This document shows, piece by piece, positions 34,301 to 44,512 of a stretch of 64,000 nucleotides of DNA. The position numbers were made by a program, and so were the translations under genes. The notes under the pieces were generated by a model, which worked only from the letters and a program-made list of their open reading frames with translations, had not been told where the DNA came from and did no database searches. Where the stretch lies: positions 372,001-436,000 of the forward strand of contig NZ_JASJOC010000003.1 in the NCBI RefSeq assembly GCF_030068615.1, given 5' to 3'. The stretch's first letter is position 1; each line of letters starts with the position of its first letter. The DNA comes from Halostagnicola sp. A-GB9-2. GTDB taxonomy: Archaea; Halobacteriota; Halobacteria; Halobacteriales; Natrialbaceae.

Positions 34301-35023
34301 TCAGTTGCCGCCCGCCGCGCTTCCGACCGGCGGCGCCTGTCCGCCCTCGAGGTCCTCTGCTTCTTCGGCTTCCTCCGCTTCGGCTTCTTCTTTTTCTTCC
34401 TGTTCTTTCTTCTCCTTGATCTTCTTCAGGCGGAACGTCTCCTCGCGTTCCTGTTCCTCGAGCGACTGCTCGATGTACTCCTGGCCCTCGTAGAGCTCCG
34501 GTAGGAGTTTGAACTCGAGGGCGTTGACGCGCCGTTTGGTGGTTTCGATCTCTCGAAGCATCTTCTTCATCGCCGTTTCGACTTCGGCGGCGAGGATGAT
34601 GCTCTCTAAGAGGTCCTCGTAGGCTTCCGCGGCTTCGTCGATGCGCGCGGAGGTGCCCATGATCCCGTAGCCTCGCTGACCGAGATCCTTCGAGACGCGC
34701 GAGGATTCGATCTGTGGCACGACGACGCCCATGATGTTCTTGGACTCGGTCGTGATCTCCGGGTGCTCTTGCAGGGCCGCCGCGGCTCCGCGGACGGCGA
34801 CGTCGCCTTCCATGGCTCGAGCCATGTTGATCTTCTTTTGTGCCTCGTCGTAGTCCTCGGAAAGCTCGCCGCGGACGTCCTGGGCCTTGTCCAAGATGTC
34901 CATGAACTCCATGATGAGACCGTCTCGTTTCTTCTCGAGAGTGCCGTGGCCGCGCTCGGAAAGCTCGATGCGATCCTCGATCGCCATCAAGTTTTTGCGG
35001 GTCGGCTTGACGTCCTTGGCCAT
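34301..35023 (-). CDS. atpD: A-type ATP synthase subunit D
   Basis: Subunit D is the central rotor stalk that couples the membrane ring to the catalytic A3B3 head. The 240-residue protein starts [25 protein letters not shown] and is almost all coiled coil, with [20 protein letters not shown] in the middle. An acidic Glu/Ala-rich C-terminal tail (about 195-230) is longer than usual and typical of haloarchaea. It is separated from atpB by three genes, two on the same strand and one opposite, so it is probably transcribed separately. Confidence 0.92.
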   Translation of the reverse strand: MAKDVKPTRKNLMAIEDRIELSERGHGTLEKKRDGLIMEFMDILDKAQDVRGELSEDYDEAQKKINMARAMEGDVAVRGAAAALQEHPEITTESKNIMGVVVPQIESSRVSKDLGQRGYGIMGTSARIDEAAEAYEDLLESIILAAEVETAMKKMLREIETTKRRVNALEFKLLPELYEGQEYIEQSLEEQEREETFRLKKIKEKKEQEEKEEAEAEEAEEAEDLEGGQAPPVGSAAGGN

Positions 35024-35119
35024 GTTGTGGAGAGGTTGCGCCCCCAGTCGGATAACTGTTTACAGTTGCTCTCGAGGGAGGCTGTTTCGAGAGTGGTCAG
35101 CTTCAGCGACACCGATCGG

Positions 35120-35863
35120 TCACAACAATTCCGCGCCCACGATCACAACGCCAAACGCACTCGCTGCGAGTCCTGCAAGAGCGTAGCCCGCTCCGCGCAT
35201 CAGGAGTCGCATTCGCGTTTCTTTCTCGGTGGCGTCCGAGAGCATAAACGTGGGTGCCCCGGTGCCGACGATCGCGACATCGGCGTCGACGCCGGCGGGC
35301 GGCCGTTCGGCCGTCCCGACCGCGTAGCAGTGGCCCCCGACGTCGAGTCGTTTCTCAGTGTATCGTTTGTTTCCGATGCCGACGCTTCCTAACCCGGGAA
35401 TGTTAGCCGACACGTTGAGATTCCACGAGCCGTCGTCCGGAACCGGCTCGCCTTGCGCGTTCGTCTTTCGCGTTCGCTCCTTCTCGAGCGAGAACAGCGC
35501 TCCCTCGGGATCGACGTACGCTGTCCCCGACTCGTCTTCGAGGACGAACGGCCGGAACGCCTGTCCGGAATCGATCGTTCGCCAGTTCGAGCCCGAGTTG
35601 TTCGAGCTGTGACGACGTTTTTCGACTTCGTACTCGTAGGCAACGCAGTCCTCGCCGAAGTGGACCGACTCGAGGGTCGAATCGTGGCCGCGAATATCGC
35701 CCTCGACTTCGACCGTTCCGGATGCGGTGATCGCCTGATTGATCGGGACCGGATCGTTCGCGCTGAGCTGTCGCCACTGCCGGAGCGCCTTTCCCCCCAC
35801 TACGAGACCGGCGATACCGAGTCCGGCGATGACCACCCCGATGAGTACCGTTACGATGTCCAT
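35120..35863 (-). CDS. GIDE-domain membrane protein
   Basis: This 247-residue protein has an N-terminal helix (5-25) and a C-terminal helix (about 225-245). The middle has the E3-ligase-like GIDE pattern: GTVEVEGDIRGHDSTLESVHFGEDCVAYEYEVEKRR, then FVLEDESGTAYVDPEGA. GIDE domains occur in mitochondrial MUL1/MULAN and in prokaryotic membrane proteins of unknown role. There is no RING finger here, so ligase activity is not implied. It lies upstream of atpD on the same strand with a 97-nt gap. Confidence 0.75.
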   Translation of the reverse strand: MDIVTVLIGVVIAGLGIAGLVVGGKALRQWRQLSANDPVPINQAITASGTVEVEGDIRGHDSTLESVHFGEDCVAYEYEVEKRRHSSNNSGSNWRTIDSGQAFRPFVLEDESGTAYVDPEGALFSLEKERTRKTNAQGEPVPDDGSWNLNVSANIPGLGSVGIGNKRYTEKRLDVGGHCYAVGTAERPPAGVDADVAIVGTGAPTFMLSDATEKETRMRLLMRGAGYALAGLAASAFGVVIVGAELL

Positions 35864-36051
35864 ATCGCTTCCCCCGCAGGCCAGGTACTATTAGGTTTCG
35901 CGCTGTTTCCGGGCGAGTAACTCGGTTTTCGACCGACCGTCCGGAACTCGAAGTCGGCGCTTGGCGACCGCGCGAACCAGTATCATCGACGACCGGTTGG
36001 CCGTAGCCGCTTGGGCGACGTTCTCGAGCGGGTCCTAACGCGTTCTGTGGC

Positions 36052-37671
36052 CTACCCCTGTCCGACCATCCGATCCTCGTCCTCCCACTCCTCCTGGCGA
36101 AGTTCGTACTTCTGGACCTTGCCGGTCGCGGTCGTCGGCAGTTCCTCGACGAACTCCGTCCGCCGAACTGCCTTGTAGCCGGCCAGATTGTCCCGCGTGA
36201 ACTCGAGGAGGTCCTCGGTAGTTACTCCCGGTTCCTCGAGGTCGCCGCTTTCGGGGACGACGAACGCTTTCGGCGTCTCGCCCCACTCGTCACTCGGCGC
36301 AGGGATCACCGCGACGTCTGCGACCTCGGGGTGATCGAACAGCGTGTCCTCGAGTTCGATGCTCGAGATGTTCTCGCCCCCGGAGATGATGATGTCTTTT
36401 TTGCGATCCTGAATCGAGATCATGCCGTTTTTGTCGATGGTCGCGAGGTCGCCCGTGTGGTAGTAGCCTTCGATGCGATCGGAGAAGGCCTCCTCGGTCG
36501 CGTCGGGTTTGTTCCAGTATTTCTCCATGATCTGGTTCCCCCGGACGACGACCTCGCCGAGCGTCTCGTCGTCCCGCGGGACATCCGCTCCGTCCTCGCC
36601 GACGACCCGAATCTCGGTTCCCAAGTAAGCTAGCCCCTGTCGTTTCTTGATTCGGAACCGATCGTCGCTGTCGTCCTCGAAGTGTCGGCGCGCGTCGGAG
36701 GTGGTGATCAGCGGCCCCGTCTCGGTCGCCCCGTAGACGTGCTTTAAGTACCAGCCGAACTCCTCCTCGACGGTTCGGATGGTCGCCTCGGGCGGCGCGC
36801 TCCCGGCTGTCGCGAGTCGAACGTCCGATTCGCCGGTCGTCTCGAGTTCATGTTCGCCGTAGTAGTCGACCAGCATGTTCAGAACCGTCGGCGCGCCGCA
36901 CATGTAGGAGACGTCCTCGGTTCGGACCGCCTCGAAGATGTCTCCGGCGTCGACGCCGCGCGTGCAGACGTGGGTCGCCCCCACGCCGGTCACGGCGAAG
37001 ATGTGGCCCCAGCCGTTGGCGTGAAACATCGGCAACGTCCAGAGGTAGGTGTCGTCGTCGCTGATCTCCTGGTGGGCGACCACCAGATACGCGTGAATCG
37101 TTTCACAGCGGTGGGTTCGACAGACGCCCTTCGGTTCGCCCGTCGTTCCGGAGGTGTAGTTGATCGTGATGATCTCGTCTTCGTCCATCTTCGGGCGGTC
37201 GTACTCGGTGCCGACCGACTCGATGACCTCATCGAACTCTTCCCACGCTCCATCCCCACCCACCTCCTCCGCGTCGTTCGTGATGAACGTCTCCGTGGGA
37301 ACCTCATCGCGAACTGCCTCGATGGCGTCTGCGAACTCGTAGTCCGCGTAAATCGCGTCGACGCCCGCGTCAGAAAGGATGTATTCGAAATCGTCTGGCG
37401 TCAACCGATAGTTCAGCGGCGTGTGAACCCCACCGACCTGCATGATCCCGTAGGCCGCCTCGAGGTGATAGTGCGTGTTCGGATCCAACACCGCGACGCG
37501 GTCTCCCTTCTCGATACCTCGTTCCTGCAAGGCCGCGGCGAACCCGTCGGCGCGCGATCCGACCTCGTCGTAGGTCAGTCGCTCGCCGGTCGTAGCGACC
37601 ACCGCCTCTTCGTCTCCGTAGTGGCTCCGCGCCCGGTCGAGGAACTCCGTCACGAGCAGTGGTTTGTGCAT
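36052..37671 (-). CDS. Acyl-CoA synthetase (AMP-forming)
   Basis: This 539-residue enzyme of the ANL superfamily activates a carboxylic acid to acyl-AMP and then acyl-CoA. Motifs: P-loop YTSGTTGEPKGV near 173, FHANGWG near 215, YGATETGP near 315, the hinge YHTGDLATIDKNG near 400 and the C-terminal Lys in PTTATGKVQKYEL near 515. It resembles medium/long-chain fatty-acid ligases. It would feed acyl-CoA oxidation together with the enoyl-CoA hydratase at 22.4 kb and ETF at 56-58 kb (inference). Confidence 0.9.
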   Translation of the reverse strand: MHKPLLVTEFLDRARSHYGDEEAVVATTGERLTYDEVGSRADGFAAALQERGIEKGDRVAVLDPNTHYHLEAAYGIMQVGGVHTPLNYRLTPDDFEYILSDAGVDAIYADYEFADAIEAVRDEVPTETFITNDAEEVGGDGAWEEFDEVIESVGTEYDRPKMDEDEIITINYTSGTTGEPKGVCRTHRCETIHAYLVVAHQEISDDDTYLWTLPMFHANGWGHIFAVTGVGATHVCTRGVDAGDIFEAVRTEDVSYMCGAPTVLNMLVDYYGEHELETTGESDVRLATAGSAPPEATIRTVEEEFGWYLKHVYGATETGPLITTSDARRHFEDDSDDRFRIKKRQGLAYLGTEIRVVGEDGADVPRDDETLGEVVVRGNQIMEKYWNKPDATEEAFSDRIEGYYHTGDLATIDKNGMISIQDRKKDIIISGGENISSIELEDTLFDHPEVADVAVIPAPSDEWGETPKAFVVPESGDLEEPGVTTEDLLEFTRDNLAGYKAVRRTEFVEELPTTATGKVQKYELRQEEWEDEDRMVGQG

Positions 37672-37823
37672 GCACAGTAACCATCATTATCGATTGGCAC
37701 GTTTGTTTCGGTCAGTCCACTCGCTCGAGAGCCTCTCCGGCGAGGCAATTCCTCATAATCTCGAGATGAACTGCCCTCGAGCAAAGATTTTGTAATCATC
37801 ACTCGTACGAACTACCACACTCC

Positions 37824-38795
37824 GTGTCACGTCGAACACAGACCGGGACGCTTCCGGAGACGCTTGAGGAACCCGACGTCGGATTCGTCGCTATCGCGGG
37901 CGTCTACGCAGGTGCTGTCCTGCTGGCACTCTTGGTCACCGGCGGACTCGCAGTCGGCGCGTCGGCTCCGGCTATCGTCGGGAGTATTTCGACCGCCGGA
38001 ACGGTCGGACTCATTGCCGGTGCCGTGCTCGCACGCCGAGCGAACGGCTTTCCCGAGCGACTCGGTCGCAGAACGCGATCGGTGGCGCTCCCGTTCGTGA
38101 TTCCAGGACTGTTCGCCGTCGTCGCGGTCGCAGGAGTTGTTTTTTCGTCGGTTTCCGGACTCGTGACGCTCGCGGCTGGTGCCAGCGCCGTCGTCACCGG
38201 CTCCGTCGCCGCGGTCGTCGCGAGGATGGCGAAGACTCGGTACGCTCGAGCGGTAACCTCGACGAACCCGATCGTGACGGTGCCCTGGCTACTCCCGAAC
38301 CGCGGTCTCTACTGGATCGGATTCGGCGTGGTCTGTCTCGCCATCGCCGGGCTGTTCGTCCTTCGAGATGGATCGATCCTTCGAGGACGCCCGCTGTGGT
38401 GGTCCGTACTCATCGGAGCGTTCTCCATCTTCTTCGGCGTCTCGATCAGGGTAAACAGAAGGGGTGGCATTCGAGAGGCGATCCGGTCCAGTCCGCCTCG
38501 TCGCAGCGTCCTCGACGCGGAGTGGGGGATGGCCGGTTCCGGCACTCTCGAGACGGCAACGAAACTGCAGATACACGACGCGGGAATAGTCCTCAAGCGG
38601 CCGATGCGCCGTACGTTTGTCCCGTGGTCTGTCGTCGACGATATTCGATTGACCGACACCAAACTCGTAATCGAGCGCCGCCGCTGGTTCGATATCCGGT
38701 GTGATCGTCTCGTGATCGACGACGCCGAGGCGGTTCTCGAGACGATTACCGAGGCGTGGACTGATGCCGTCCGTTCACCTGATCGGGACAAATAG
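37824..38795 (+). CDS. Six-helix membrane protein with C-terminal PH-like domain
   Basis: This 323-residue protein begins at a GTG. Helices lie at about 20-45, 48-68, 90-110, 112-135, 160-180 and 190-208. The final 100 residues are soluble (ATKLQIHDAGIVLKRPMRRTFVPWSVVDDIRLTD, then KLVIERRRWFDIRCDRL) and read like a bacterial PH-type domain. No enzyme motif is present. It interrupts the minus-strand ATP synthase neighbourhood. Function unknown. Confidence 0.6.
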   Translation: MSRRTQTGTLPETLEEPDVGFVAIAGVYAGAVLLALLVTGGLAVGASAPAIVGSISTAGTVGLIAGAVLARRANGFPERLGRRTRSVALPFVIPGLFAVVAVAGVVFSSVSGLVTLAAGASAVVTGSVAAVVARMAKTRYARAVTSTNPIVTVPWLLPNRGLYWIGFGVVCLAIAGLFVLRDGSILRGRPLWWSVLIGAFSIFFGVSIRVNRRGGIREAIRSSPPRRSVLDAEWGMAGSGTLETATKLQIHDAGIVLKRPMRRTFVPWSVVDDIRLTDTKLVIERRRWFDIRCDRLVIDDAEAVLETITEAWTDAVRSPDRDK

Positions 38796-38856
38796 GGTTC
38801 CTGTTGGTCGATATCTACCCAAGAACAAGCAGAATCGGAATCGAAATAGAGCGAAT

Positions 38857-40281
38857 TTAGTCGGCCGAAACGGCTTCGGCTTCTTCGCCGTCTTCTTCTT
38901 CGCGGTAGTGCTCTTCGATGAGGTCTTCGTCGATACGGTTGAGAGCCTCTTTCGGCAGCATCGAGAGCAGATCCCAGCCGATCTCGAGGGTTTCCTCGAT
39001 CGAACGGTTGGTGTCATAGCCCTGCTGGACGAACTCCGTCTCGAAGCGGTCGGCGAAGTCGAGGAACTTGTTGTCTCGTTCCGAAAGCGCTTCGCGACCG
39101 ACGATGTTCACGAGGTCGCGCAGGTCCTCACCCTCCGCGTACGCGGCGTACATCTGGTCGGAGACATCGCCGTGGTCCTCTCGAGTGAGGCCCTCGCCGA
39201 TACCGTCGTCCATCAGCCGGGAGAGGCTCGGAAGTACGTTGACCGGCGGTTCGATACCCTGACTGTTCAGATCCCGATCCATCATGATCTGGCCTTCCGT
39301 AATGTAGCCGGTCAGGTCCGGAATCGGGTGGGTGTCGTCGTCGCCGGGCATCGTGAGGATCGGAATCTGGGTGACCGATCCCTCACGGCCTTCGATTCGA
39401 CCCGCCCGCTCGTAGAGCTGGGCCAGGTCGGTGTACATGTATCCGGGGTAGCCACGTCGACCCGGAACCTCCTCACGTGCGGCACCGATCTCTCGGAGCG
39501 CCTCACAGTAGTTGGTCATGTCCGTCAGGATGACCAGCACGTGGTAGTCCTTCTCGAAGGCGAGGTACTCGGCGGTCGTCAGGACGAGCCGCGGCGTGAC
39601 CTGGCGTTCGACTGCCGGGTCGTCCGCGAGGTTCATGAAGACGACCGAGCGCTCGAGTGCGCCCGTTCGCTCGAAGTCCTGCATGAACTCGTTTGCCTCT
39701 TCTGCGGTGATTCCCATCGCGCCGAAGATGACTGCGAACTCCGATCCGTCCTCGTCGTCTCCTTCCTCCTCTTCAGGCACGGTCGCCTGACGGGCGATCT
39801 GGAGTGCGAGTTCGTTGTGCGGCAGACCCGATCCGGAGAAGATCGGAAGCTTCTGGCCGCGAACCAGCGTGTTCATGCCGTCGATGGCGGAGACGCCGGT
39901 CTGAATGAACTCCTCTGGATACTCCCGGGAGTAGGGGTTGATCGCTTCGCCGACGATGTCGTGTCGTTCGTCGGGGACGATTTCCGGACCGCCGTCGATC
40001 GGGTTGCCGGAACCGTCTAACACCCGTCCGAGGAGGTCCTCGGTGACGGGCATCTTCATCGTCTCGCCCAGGAAGCGAACGGAGGCGTTGCGGTCGATTC
40101 CGCCCGTCCCCTCGAACACCTGGATCGAGACGATCCCTTCGCTCGATTCCAGCACCTGACCGCGCAGCGTTCGACCGTCCTCGGTCTCGATCTCGACGAT
40201 CTCGTCGTAACCGACCGGCTCGTCGACCTCGGCGAACACCAGCGGACCGCTGATTTCCGTGATAGTCTGGTACTCTTTCAT
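38857..40281 (-). CDS. atpB: A-type ATP synthase subunit B
   Basis: This 474-residue non-catalytic regulatory subunit of the A3B3 head starts [20 protein letters not shown]. It has [26 protein letters not shown] and [13 protein letters not shown], diagnostic of V/A-type B subunits, and it lacks a Walker A lysine. It follows atpA by 2 nt. It is the last gene of the H-I-K-E-C-F-A-B cluster. Confidence 0.97.
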   Translation of the reverse strand: MKEYQTITEISGPLVFAEVDEPVGYDEIVEIETEDGRTLRGQVLESSEGIVSIQVFEGTGGIDRNASVRFLGETMKMPVTEDLLGRVLDGSGNPIDGGPEIVPDERHDIVGEAINPYSREYPEEFIQTGVSAIDGMNTLVRGQKLPIFSGSGLPHNELALQIARQATVPEEEEGDDEDGSEFAVIFGAMGITAEEANEFMQDFERTGALERSVVFMNLADDPAVERQVTPRLVLTTAEYLAFEKDYHVLVILTDMTNYCEALREIGAAREEVPGRRGYPGYMYTDLAQLYERAGRIEGREGSVTQIPILTMPGDDDTHPIPDLTGYITEGQIMMDRDLNSQGIEPPVNVLPSLSRLMDDGIGEGLTREDHGDVSDQMYAAYAEGEDLRDLVNIVGREALSERDNKFLDFADRFETEFVQQGYDTNRSIEETLEIGWDLLSMLPKEALNRIDEDLIEEHYREEEDGEEAEAVSAD

Positions 40282-40283
40282 TG

Positions 40284-42047
40284 TTAGTACAGTGCTCGCA
40301 GTTGTTCTTTGAGATCGTTCTGAATCTCGTCGATGAACTCCTCGTACTCCTCGGCCGTTCCCATTCGGTTGAGCCGCGGTGCGGCGTCGACGTCCTGGAT
40401 CTCTTCGACGGGAATGCCCGCCTCGAGGGCCTCGAAGGCCTCGTCGTTGAACGTCTTGATCGCTCCGAGCATCTGGTAGGTCTTTTCGGGTTCGCAGTAG
40501 GTGTCAACGTCGTGGAGCGCGTTCTGCTGGAGCCATGCTTCACGCAGGTAGCGTGCGACCTCGAGGGTCAGCTGCTGGTCCTCCGGCAGGGCGTCCTTGC
40601 CGACGAGCTGAACGATCTCCTGAAGTTCGCCCTCCTCGTCGAGGACGTCGACCGCCCACTGGCGAACGTCCGACCAGTCGCCCGCGATGTTGTCCTCCCA
40701 CCACGGATCGAGCTGGTCCTTGTACAGCGAGTAGGACTCGTTCCAGTCGATCGACGGGAAGTGCCGACGTTCCGCGAGGTCGGCGTCGAGCGCCCAGAAC
40801 GTCTTGACGATACGCAGGGTGTTCTGGGTGACCGGCTCGGAGAAGTCCCCGCCGGGTGGCGAAACCGCACCGACGACCGAAATCGATCCTTCGCCGCCGT
40901 TGATCAGCTGGAACTTGCCGGCGCGCTCGTAGAACTCCGAGAGCGACGCGGCGAGGTACGCCGGATACCCTTCTTCGCCGGGCATCTCCTCGAGTCGACT
41001 CGAGATTTCGCGCATGGCCTCTGCCCACCGTGAGGTGGAGTCGGCCATCAGCGCAACGTCGTAGCCCATGTCGCGGTAGTACTCTGCGATCGTAATTCCC
41101 GTGTAGATACAGGATTCACGCGCCGCGACGGGCATGTTCGACGTATTGGCGATAAGGCAGGTCCGGGCCATCAGCGGGTTCCCGGTCTGTGGGTCGGGCA
41201 GTTCCGGGAAGTCTTCGATGACCTCGGTCATCTCATTGCCGCGCTCGCCACAGCCGATGTAGACGACGATGTCCGCGTCGGACCACTTGGCGAGCTGTTG
41301 CTGGGTGACGGTCTTCCCGGATCCGAACGGACCGGGAATCGCCGCCGTCCCACCTTTTGCAAGCGGGAAGAGTCCGTCCTGAACGCGCTGTCCAGTGACG
41401 AGCGGCTCGGTCGGGGTCTCCTTGTCACCAGCGGGTCGGGCCTGACGGACCGGCCACTCCTGGTGCATTTGGATCTCCTCGCCGCTGTCCAGTTCGACGA
41501 CGGTCTCCTCGACCGTGAACTCGCCGCTTTCGACGCTCGTGACTTCTCCGCCCTCGTAGTCCGGCGGGACCATCACTTTGTGTTCGATGGTGACCGTCTC
41601 CGGCACGACGCCGACGACGTCACCGGGTTCGACCGAATCGCCTTCCGCGACTTCGGCCTCGAACTCCCACTCTTTCTCGAGGTCGATACCGGGGGCGTCG
41701 ACACCGCGGTCGAGAAACGCCGTCCCCATCTTGTCCTCGAGGACATCGAGCGGGCGCTGGACGCCGTCGTAGATGGAGTCCAGCATTCCCGGTCCGAGGT
41801 CGACGCTGAGCGGTTCGCCCGTGTTCTCGACGGGTTCGCCGGGGCCGACGCCGGAGGTTTCTTCATACACCTGAATCGTGGTCAGGTTCCCTTCGATTTC
41901 GATAACCTCGCCCATCAGCCCTTCGTCGCCGACGTAGACGACGTCGTTCATCCGGGCGTCGAGGTCCGCGGCGGTCACGACTGGACCGCTCACGCTTTCG
42001 ATGACACCGCCAGATTCGGCGGCTTCCGTATTGTCTGCCTGACTCAT
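40284..42047 (-). CDS. atpA: A-type ATP synthase catalytic subunit A
   Basis: This 587-residue catalytic subunit makes ATP from ADP and phosphate at the A/B interface. Walker A GPFGSGKT is near 235, the catalytic Glu lies in [11 protein letters not shown] near 262, and [15 protein letters not shown] and [12 protein letters not shown] are conserved. The extra non-homologous region typical of A subunits (about 110-200) is present. There is no intein. Translation is closely coupled with atpF (1 nt) and atpB. Confidence 0.97.
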   Translation of the reverse strand: MSQADNTEAAESGGVIESVSGPVVTAADLDARMNDVVYVGDEGLMGEVIEIEGNLTTIQVYEETSGVGPGEPVENTGEPLSVDLGPGMLDSIYDGVQRPLDVLEDKMGTAFLDRGVDAPGIDLEKEWEFEAEVAEGDSVEPGDVVGVVPETVTIEHKVMVPPDYEGGEVTSVESGEFTVEETVVELDSGEEIQMHQEWPVRQARPAGDKETPTEPLVTGQRVQDGLFPLAKGGTAAIPGPFGSGKTVTQQQLAKWSDADIVVYIGCGERGNEMTEVIEDFPELPDPQTGNPLMARTCLIANTSNMPVAARESCIYTGITIAEYYRDMGYDVALMADSTSRWAEAMREISSRLEEMPGEEGYPAYLAASLSEFYERAGKFQLINGGEGSISVVGAVSPPGGDFSEPVTQNTLRIVKTFWALDADLAERRHFPSIDWNESYSLYKDQLDPWWEDNIAGDWSDVRQWAVDVLDEEGELQEIVQLVGKDALPEDQQLTLEVARYLREAWLQQNALHDVDTYCEPEKTYQMLGAIKTFNDEAFEALEAGIPVEEIQDVDAAPRLNRMGTAEEYEEFIDEIQNDLKEQLRALY

Positions 42048-42048
42048 A

Positions 42049-42390
42049 CTAGTTCTCGTTATCGTCTTCGTCCTCTTCCATCAGGTCGATACCGATCGCG
42101 CGCTTGATCTGGTCGCGGAGTCCGCCGCCACCGGTACCGCTTCCGATGGTGACGACGACCGGTTCGACGCTCGTTTCGACGTTCTGTCGGACGTTTCGAG
42201 AGAGGTGCTCGAGATCGTCGTCGTGCATGACGACGATGCCAACGCCGTCGTCGTTCAAGACTGTGGTGACGGCGTCGTCTAAGTCTTCTCCCTTCTGGTC
42301 GTCCGGCACGTTCTCGAACCGGCGGACACCCGCCAGCCGAAAGCCGGTGGTAAACTCCGAACTGCCGACGACTGCGATTTCCTGGCTCAT
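42049..42390 (-). CDS. atpF: A-type ATP synthase subunit F
   Basis: This 113-residue subunit has the Rossmann-like start [24 protein letters not shown] and the [23 protein letters not shown] region. Subunit F sits on the central stalk and regulates rotation. It overlaps atpC by 4 nt, and atpA starts 1 nt after its stop. The tail is acidic. Confidence 0.93.
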   Translation of the reverse strand: MSQEIAVVGSSEFTTGFRLAGVRRFENVPDDQKGEDLDDAVTTVLNDDGVGIVVMHDDDLEHLSRNVRQNVETSVEPVVVTIGSGTGGGGLRDQIKRAIGIDLMEEDEDDNEN

Positions 42391-43439
42391 AGGATCACCA
42401 GTTCCTCTTCGATCTCGGTTTCGTCCAGTCCGACTTCGCGACCTCGTGCAATCGCGCGAATGTTCTCGACTTCGCGTTCTTTTGCGAGGATGTAGGACAA
42501 CACTGCCGATACCGAGACCGGGTAAATACTCGAGAGTCGATCCGAGTACTCGAGGAGTGCGGCATCGAGTGCGTGTTCGAACTGGATGAGGCTCTCTGCG
42601 TTACGAAGTCGTCCGAGCGCGGTCGAGAGGCGATCGCCGTATCGGCCGCTCTCTGCGATGTGATCGACGAGTTCGTCGTAGTCCGTGACGAGTCGGGAGA
42701 GTTCGGACTCGTCGAACAGGACGCCGCCTTCGATGTAGTACTCCGCCGGATCGAGGCCGGAGCCACTTCGTGCGAGCCGAAGCGCGTTCCGAGCGTTCCG
42801 GAAGTCGATCTCCGCCTGCAGGAACTCGACGTAGAGGGCGTCCGGCCCTTCGGACGGTCGTCCGAGGTCGTCGAGTAAGTGCTCGTAAAACTCCCTGTCA
42901 AGTGCGTTCTCGAGCGGAACGAGAACGCCGGTCTCCTCGTACACCTCGTAGGCTTCAGAAAGCGGCTCGTAGTACATCGTTCGACCGAGCACCTCGATCG
43001 CGTCTTCGATCTCGTCGACCTCGAGCAGTCGATCGATCGTCGCTTCCTCGAGTTCGCCGGCGCGGATGAGGTCGGTTTCGATCTCTTCGGCGGGCGTGTC
43101 CGTGTAGATGCCGCGGATGATCGTCTTCAGGTTCCAGACGTCGAACTTTCTGAGGTAGCGGGCGATACGGTCGTAGACGCGACCGTTCGACCAGTCTAGC
43201 AAGTCCTCGAAGTGTCTTGCAAGGTTCTGGTTCAACGCGTATTCGATCAGGTCGACGCCGGAAAACCGCGTGCCGAGCTGGTTGATTTCGCGTTCGTACT
43301 CCGTCTCCTCCATAAACCGTGCGATCCCGCTCGGCCCCATCCGGACCAACTTCCGATAATCCTCGTCTGCGAACAGCGCGGCTCGGCGTGACCGAACACG
43401 TGCGTTCACGTATTCCGGATTTGAGGCACCTGCGCTCAT
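42387..43439 (-). CDS. atpC: A-type ATP synthase subunit C
   Basis: This 350-residue subunit joins the central stalk to the membrane ring. It starts MSAGASNPEYVNARVRSRRA and has the V-ATPase C/AC39 pattern of three repeated helical modules (YDRIARYLRKFDVWNLKTIIRG near 95). The ATG overlaps the atpE stop (ATGA), and this sets the start; the longer frame upstream is excluded because it lies within atpE. Confidence 0.93.
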   Translation of the reverse strand: MSAGASNPEYVNARVRSRRAALFADEDYRKLVRMGPSGIARFMEETEYEREINQLGTRFSGVDLIEYALNQNLARHFEDLLDWSNGRVYDRIARYLRKFDVWNLKTIIRGIYTDTPAEEIETDLIRAGELEEATIDRLLEVDEIEDAIEVLGRTMYYEPLSEAYEVYEETGVLVPLENALDREFYEHLLDDLGRPSEGPDALYVEFLQAEIDFRNARNALRLARSGSGLDPAEYYIEGGVLFDESELSRLVTDYDELVDHIAESGRYGDRLSTALGRLRNAESLIQFEHALDAALLEYSDRLSSIYPVSVSAVLSYILAKEREVENIRAIARGREVGLDETEIEEELVIL

Positions 43440-44017
43440 TGCTCGAATAGTTGGTCGCTGATCTCCCGGAGGTTGTCTTCCCAGACGTTCTCGAGCAGCG
43501 AGTCGAACGTGTTGTTCACGCGGACTCGCGATTGCTCGCTCTCGACGACGACGCCACCGAGACAATCGTAGTCTCCGGCGAACGTGTAGCCGTCGTACTC
43601 CTCGAGGATCGACTCGAGAAGCTCCTGGTCGTCGGATCGACCGTAAACGCTCACGTCTTCGCCATCGTCGAACTCGACTGCCGCGGCGTCGAGGAGTGTT
43701 CGCGTGAGTTCTTCACGGGTGTCTCCCTCGAGCGTTGCGAGTTCGTCTTCGACGGTTTCGTGAACGTCGTTGAGGACGTCGCGTCGCGCCTCCAGGCGCT
43801 GTTGTTTCGCCTCCAGTTTCGCACTGGAGAGTCGCTGTTCGCGAAGCTGCTCAATCTCACGTTCGACCTCGTGCTCTGCTGAGGCTGTGATCTCCTCGGC
43901 GTCTGCCTCGGCTGCCGATTCGATCTCCTCGGCGCGGGCGTCACCCTCTGCGCGTATGTCTTCCGCACGCGCGTGGGCTTCTTCTCGAATGTCTTCAACG
44001 ACTGTGTCCAAACTCAT
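43436..44017 (-). CDS. atpE: A-type ATP synthase subunit E
   Basis: This 193-residue peripheral-stalk subunit is a long coiled coil in the N-terminal half (EEAHARAEDIRAEGDARAEEIE) followed by a globular end with VSVYGRSDDQELLESILEEY and LGGVVVESEQSRVRVNNTFDS. It pairs with subunit H. It begins 19 nt after atpK ends. Confidence 0.92.
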   Translation of the reverse strand: MSLDTVVEDIREEAHARAEDIRAEGDARAEEIESAAEADAEEITASAEHEVEREIEQLREQRLSSAKLEAKQQRLEARRDVLNDVHETVEDELATLEGDTREELTRTLLDAAAVEFDDGEDVSVYGRSDDQELLESILEEYDGYTFAGDYDCLGGVVVESEQSRVRVNNTFDSLLENVWEDNLREISDQLFEQ

Positions 44018-44036
44018 TGTGAGAAAAGGGGGGCGA

Positions 44037-44303
44037 TTACAGGGCGAGGATGACGATGAGGAGCGCGAAGATAACGAGTGTCTCCGGAAGCACCGTCAGG
44101 ATGATCCCTGGGATCAGCATGTCTCGGTCCTCGGCGACAGCACCGACGGCAGCGGCGCCGATACCACGTTCTGCGTATCCTGATGCAAGCGCTGCCAGTC
44201 CGACAGCGATCGCTGCGGCACCGTAGTCAGTGAGGAACGGCGATTCTTCGACGGCTCCGTTCTGCAGTACGACCTCGGTAAGTGCGGCTCCAATTTCAAT
44301 CAT
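44037..44303 (-). CDS. atpK: A-type ATP synthase subunit K (c-ring proteolipid)
   Basis: This 88-residue subunit has two membrane helices (about 26-50 and 62-86). The ion-binding Glu lies in LTVLPETLVIFALLI of the second helix. It is a single-hairpin form, as in other haloarchaea, so the ring is made of many copies. A strong candidate promoter stands before it, which would allow the extra transcription that a multi-copy subunit needs. Confidence 0.93.
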   Translation of the reverse strand: MIEIGAALTEVVLQNGAVEESPFLTDYGAAAIAVGLAALASGYAERGIGAAAVGAVAEDRDMLIPGIILTVLPETLVIFALLIVILAL

Positions 44304-44364
44304 GTGTTAGGTAGTTCTCGGTGTCGTTCAACGGCTTCGAACAGGCTATTCTCGCCACGCGGAC

Positions 44365-44373
44365 ACTATAAAT
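44365..44373 (-). promoter_or_regulatory. Internal TATA box before atpK
   Basis: On the minus strand the sequence is TTTCGGGGGATTTATAGTG, a BRE-like TTTCG then ATTTATAGT. It is about 65 nt before the atpK ATG, in the 210-nt gap after atpI that is by far the longest in the operon. Confidence 0.5.
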
Positions 44374-44512
44374 CCCCCGAAAGAATTCGACATAGCTAAG
44401 CTCTCTCATTAGGCCTTAGACCGCTGTGTTTGGGAGTAACACGAGTATTGATTCGAGTCGTTCCGTGACTTCGAACGAACGATGAGAAAAACGAGATTCG
44501 ACGCAAACGCGC

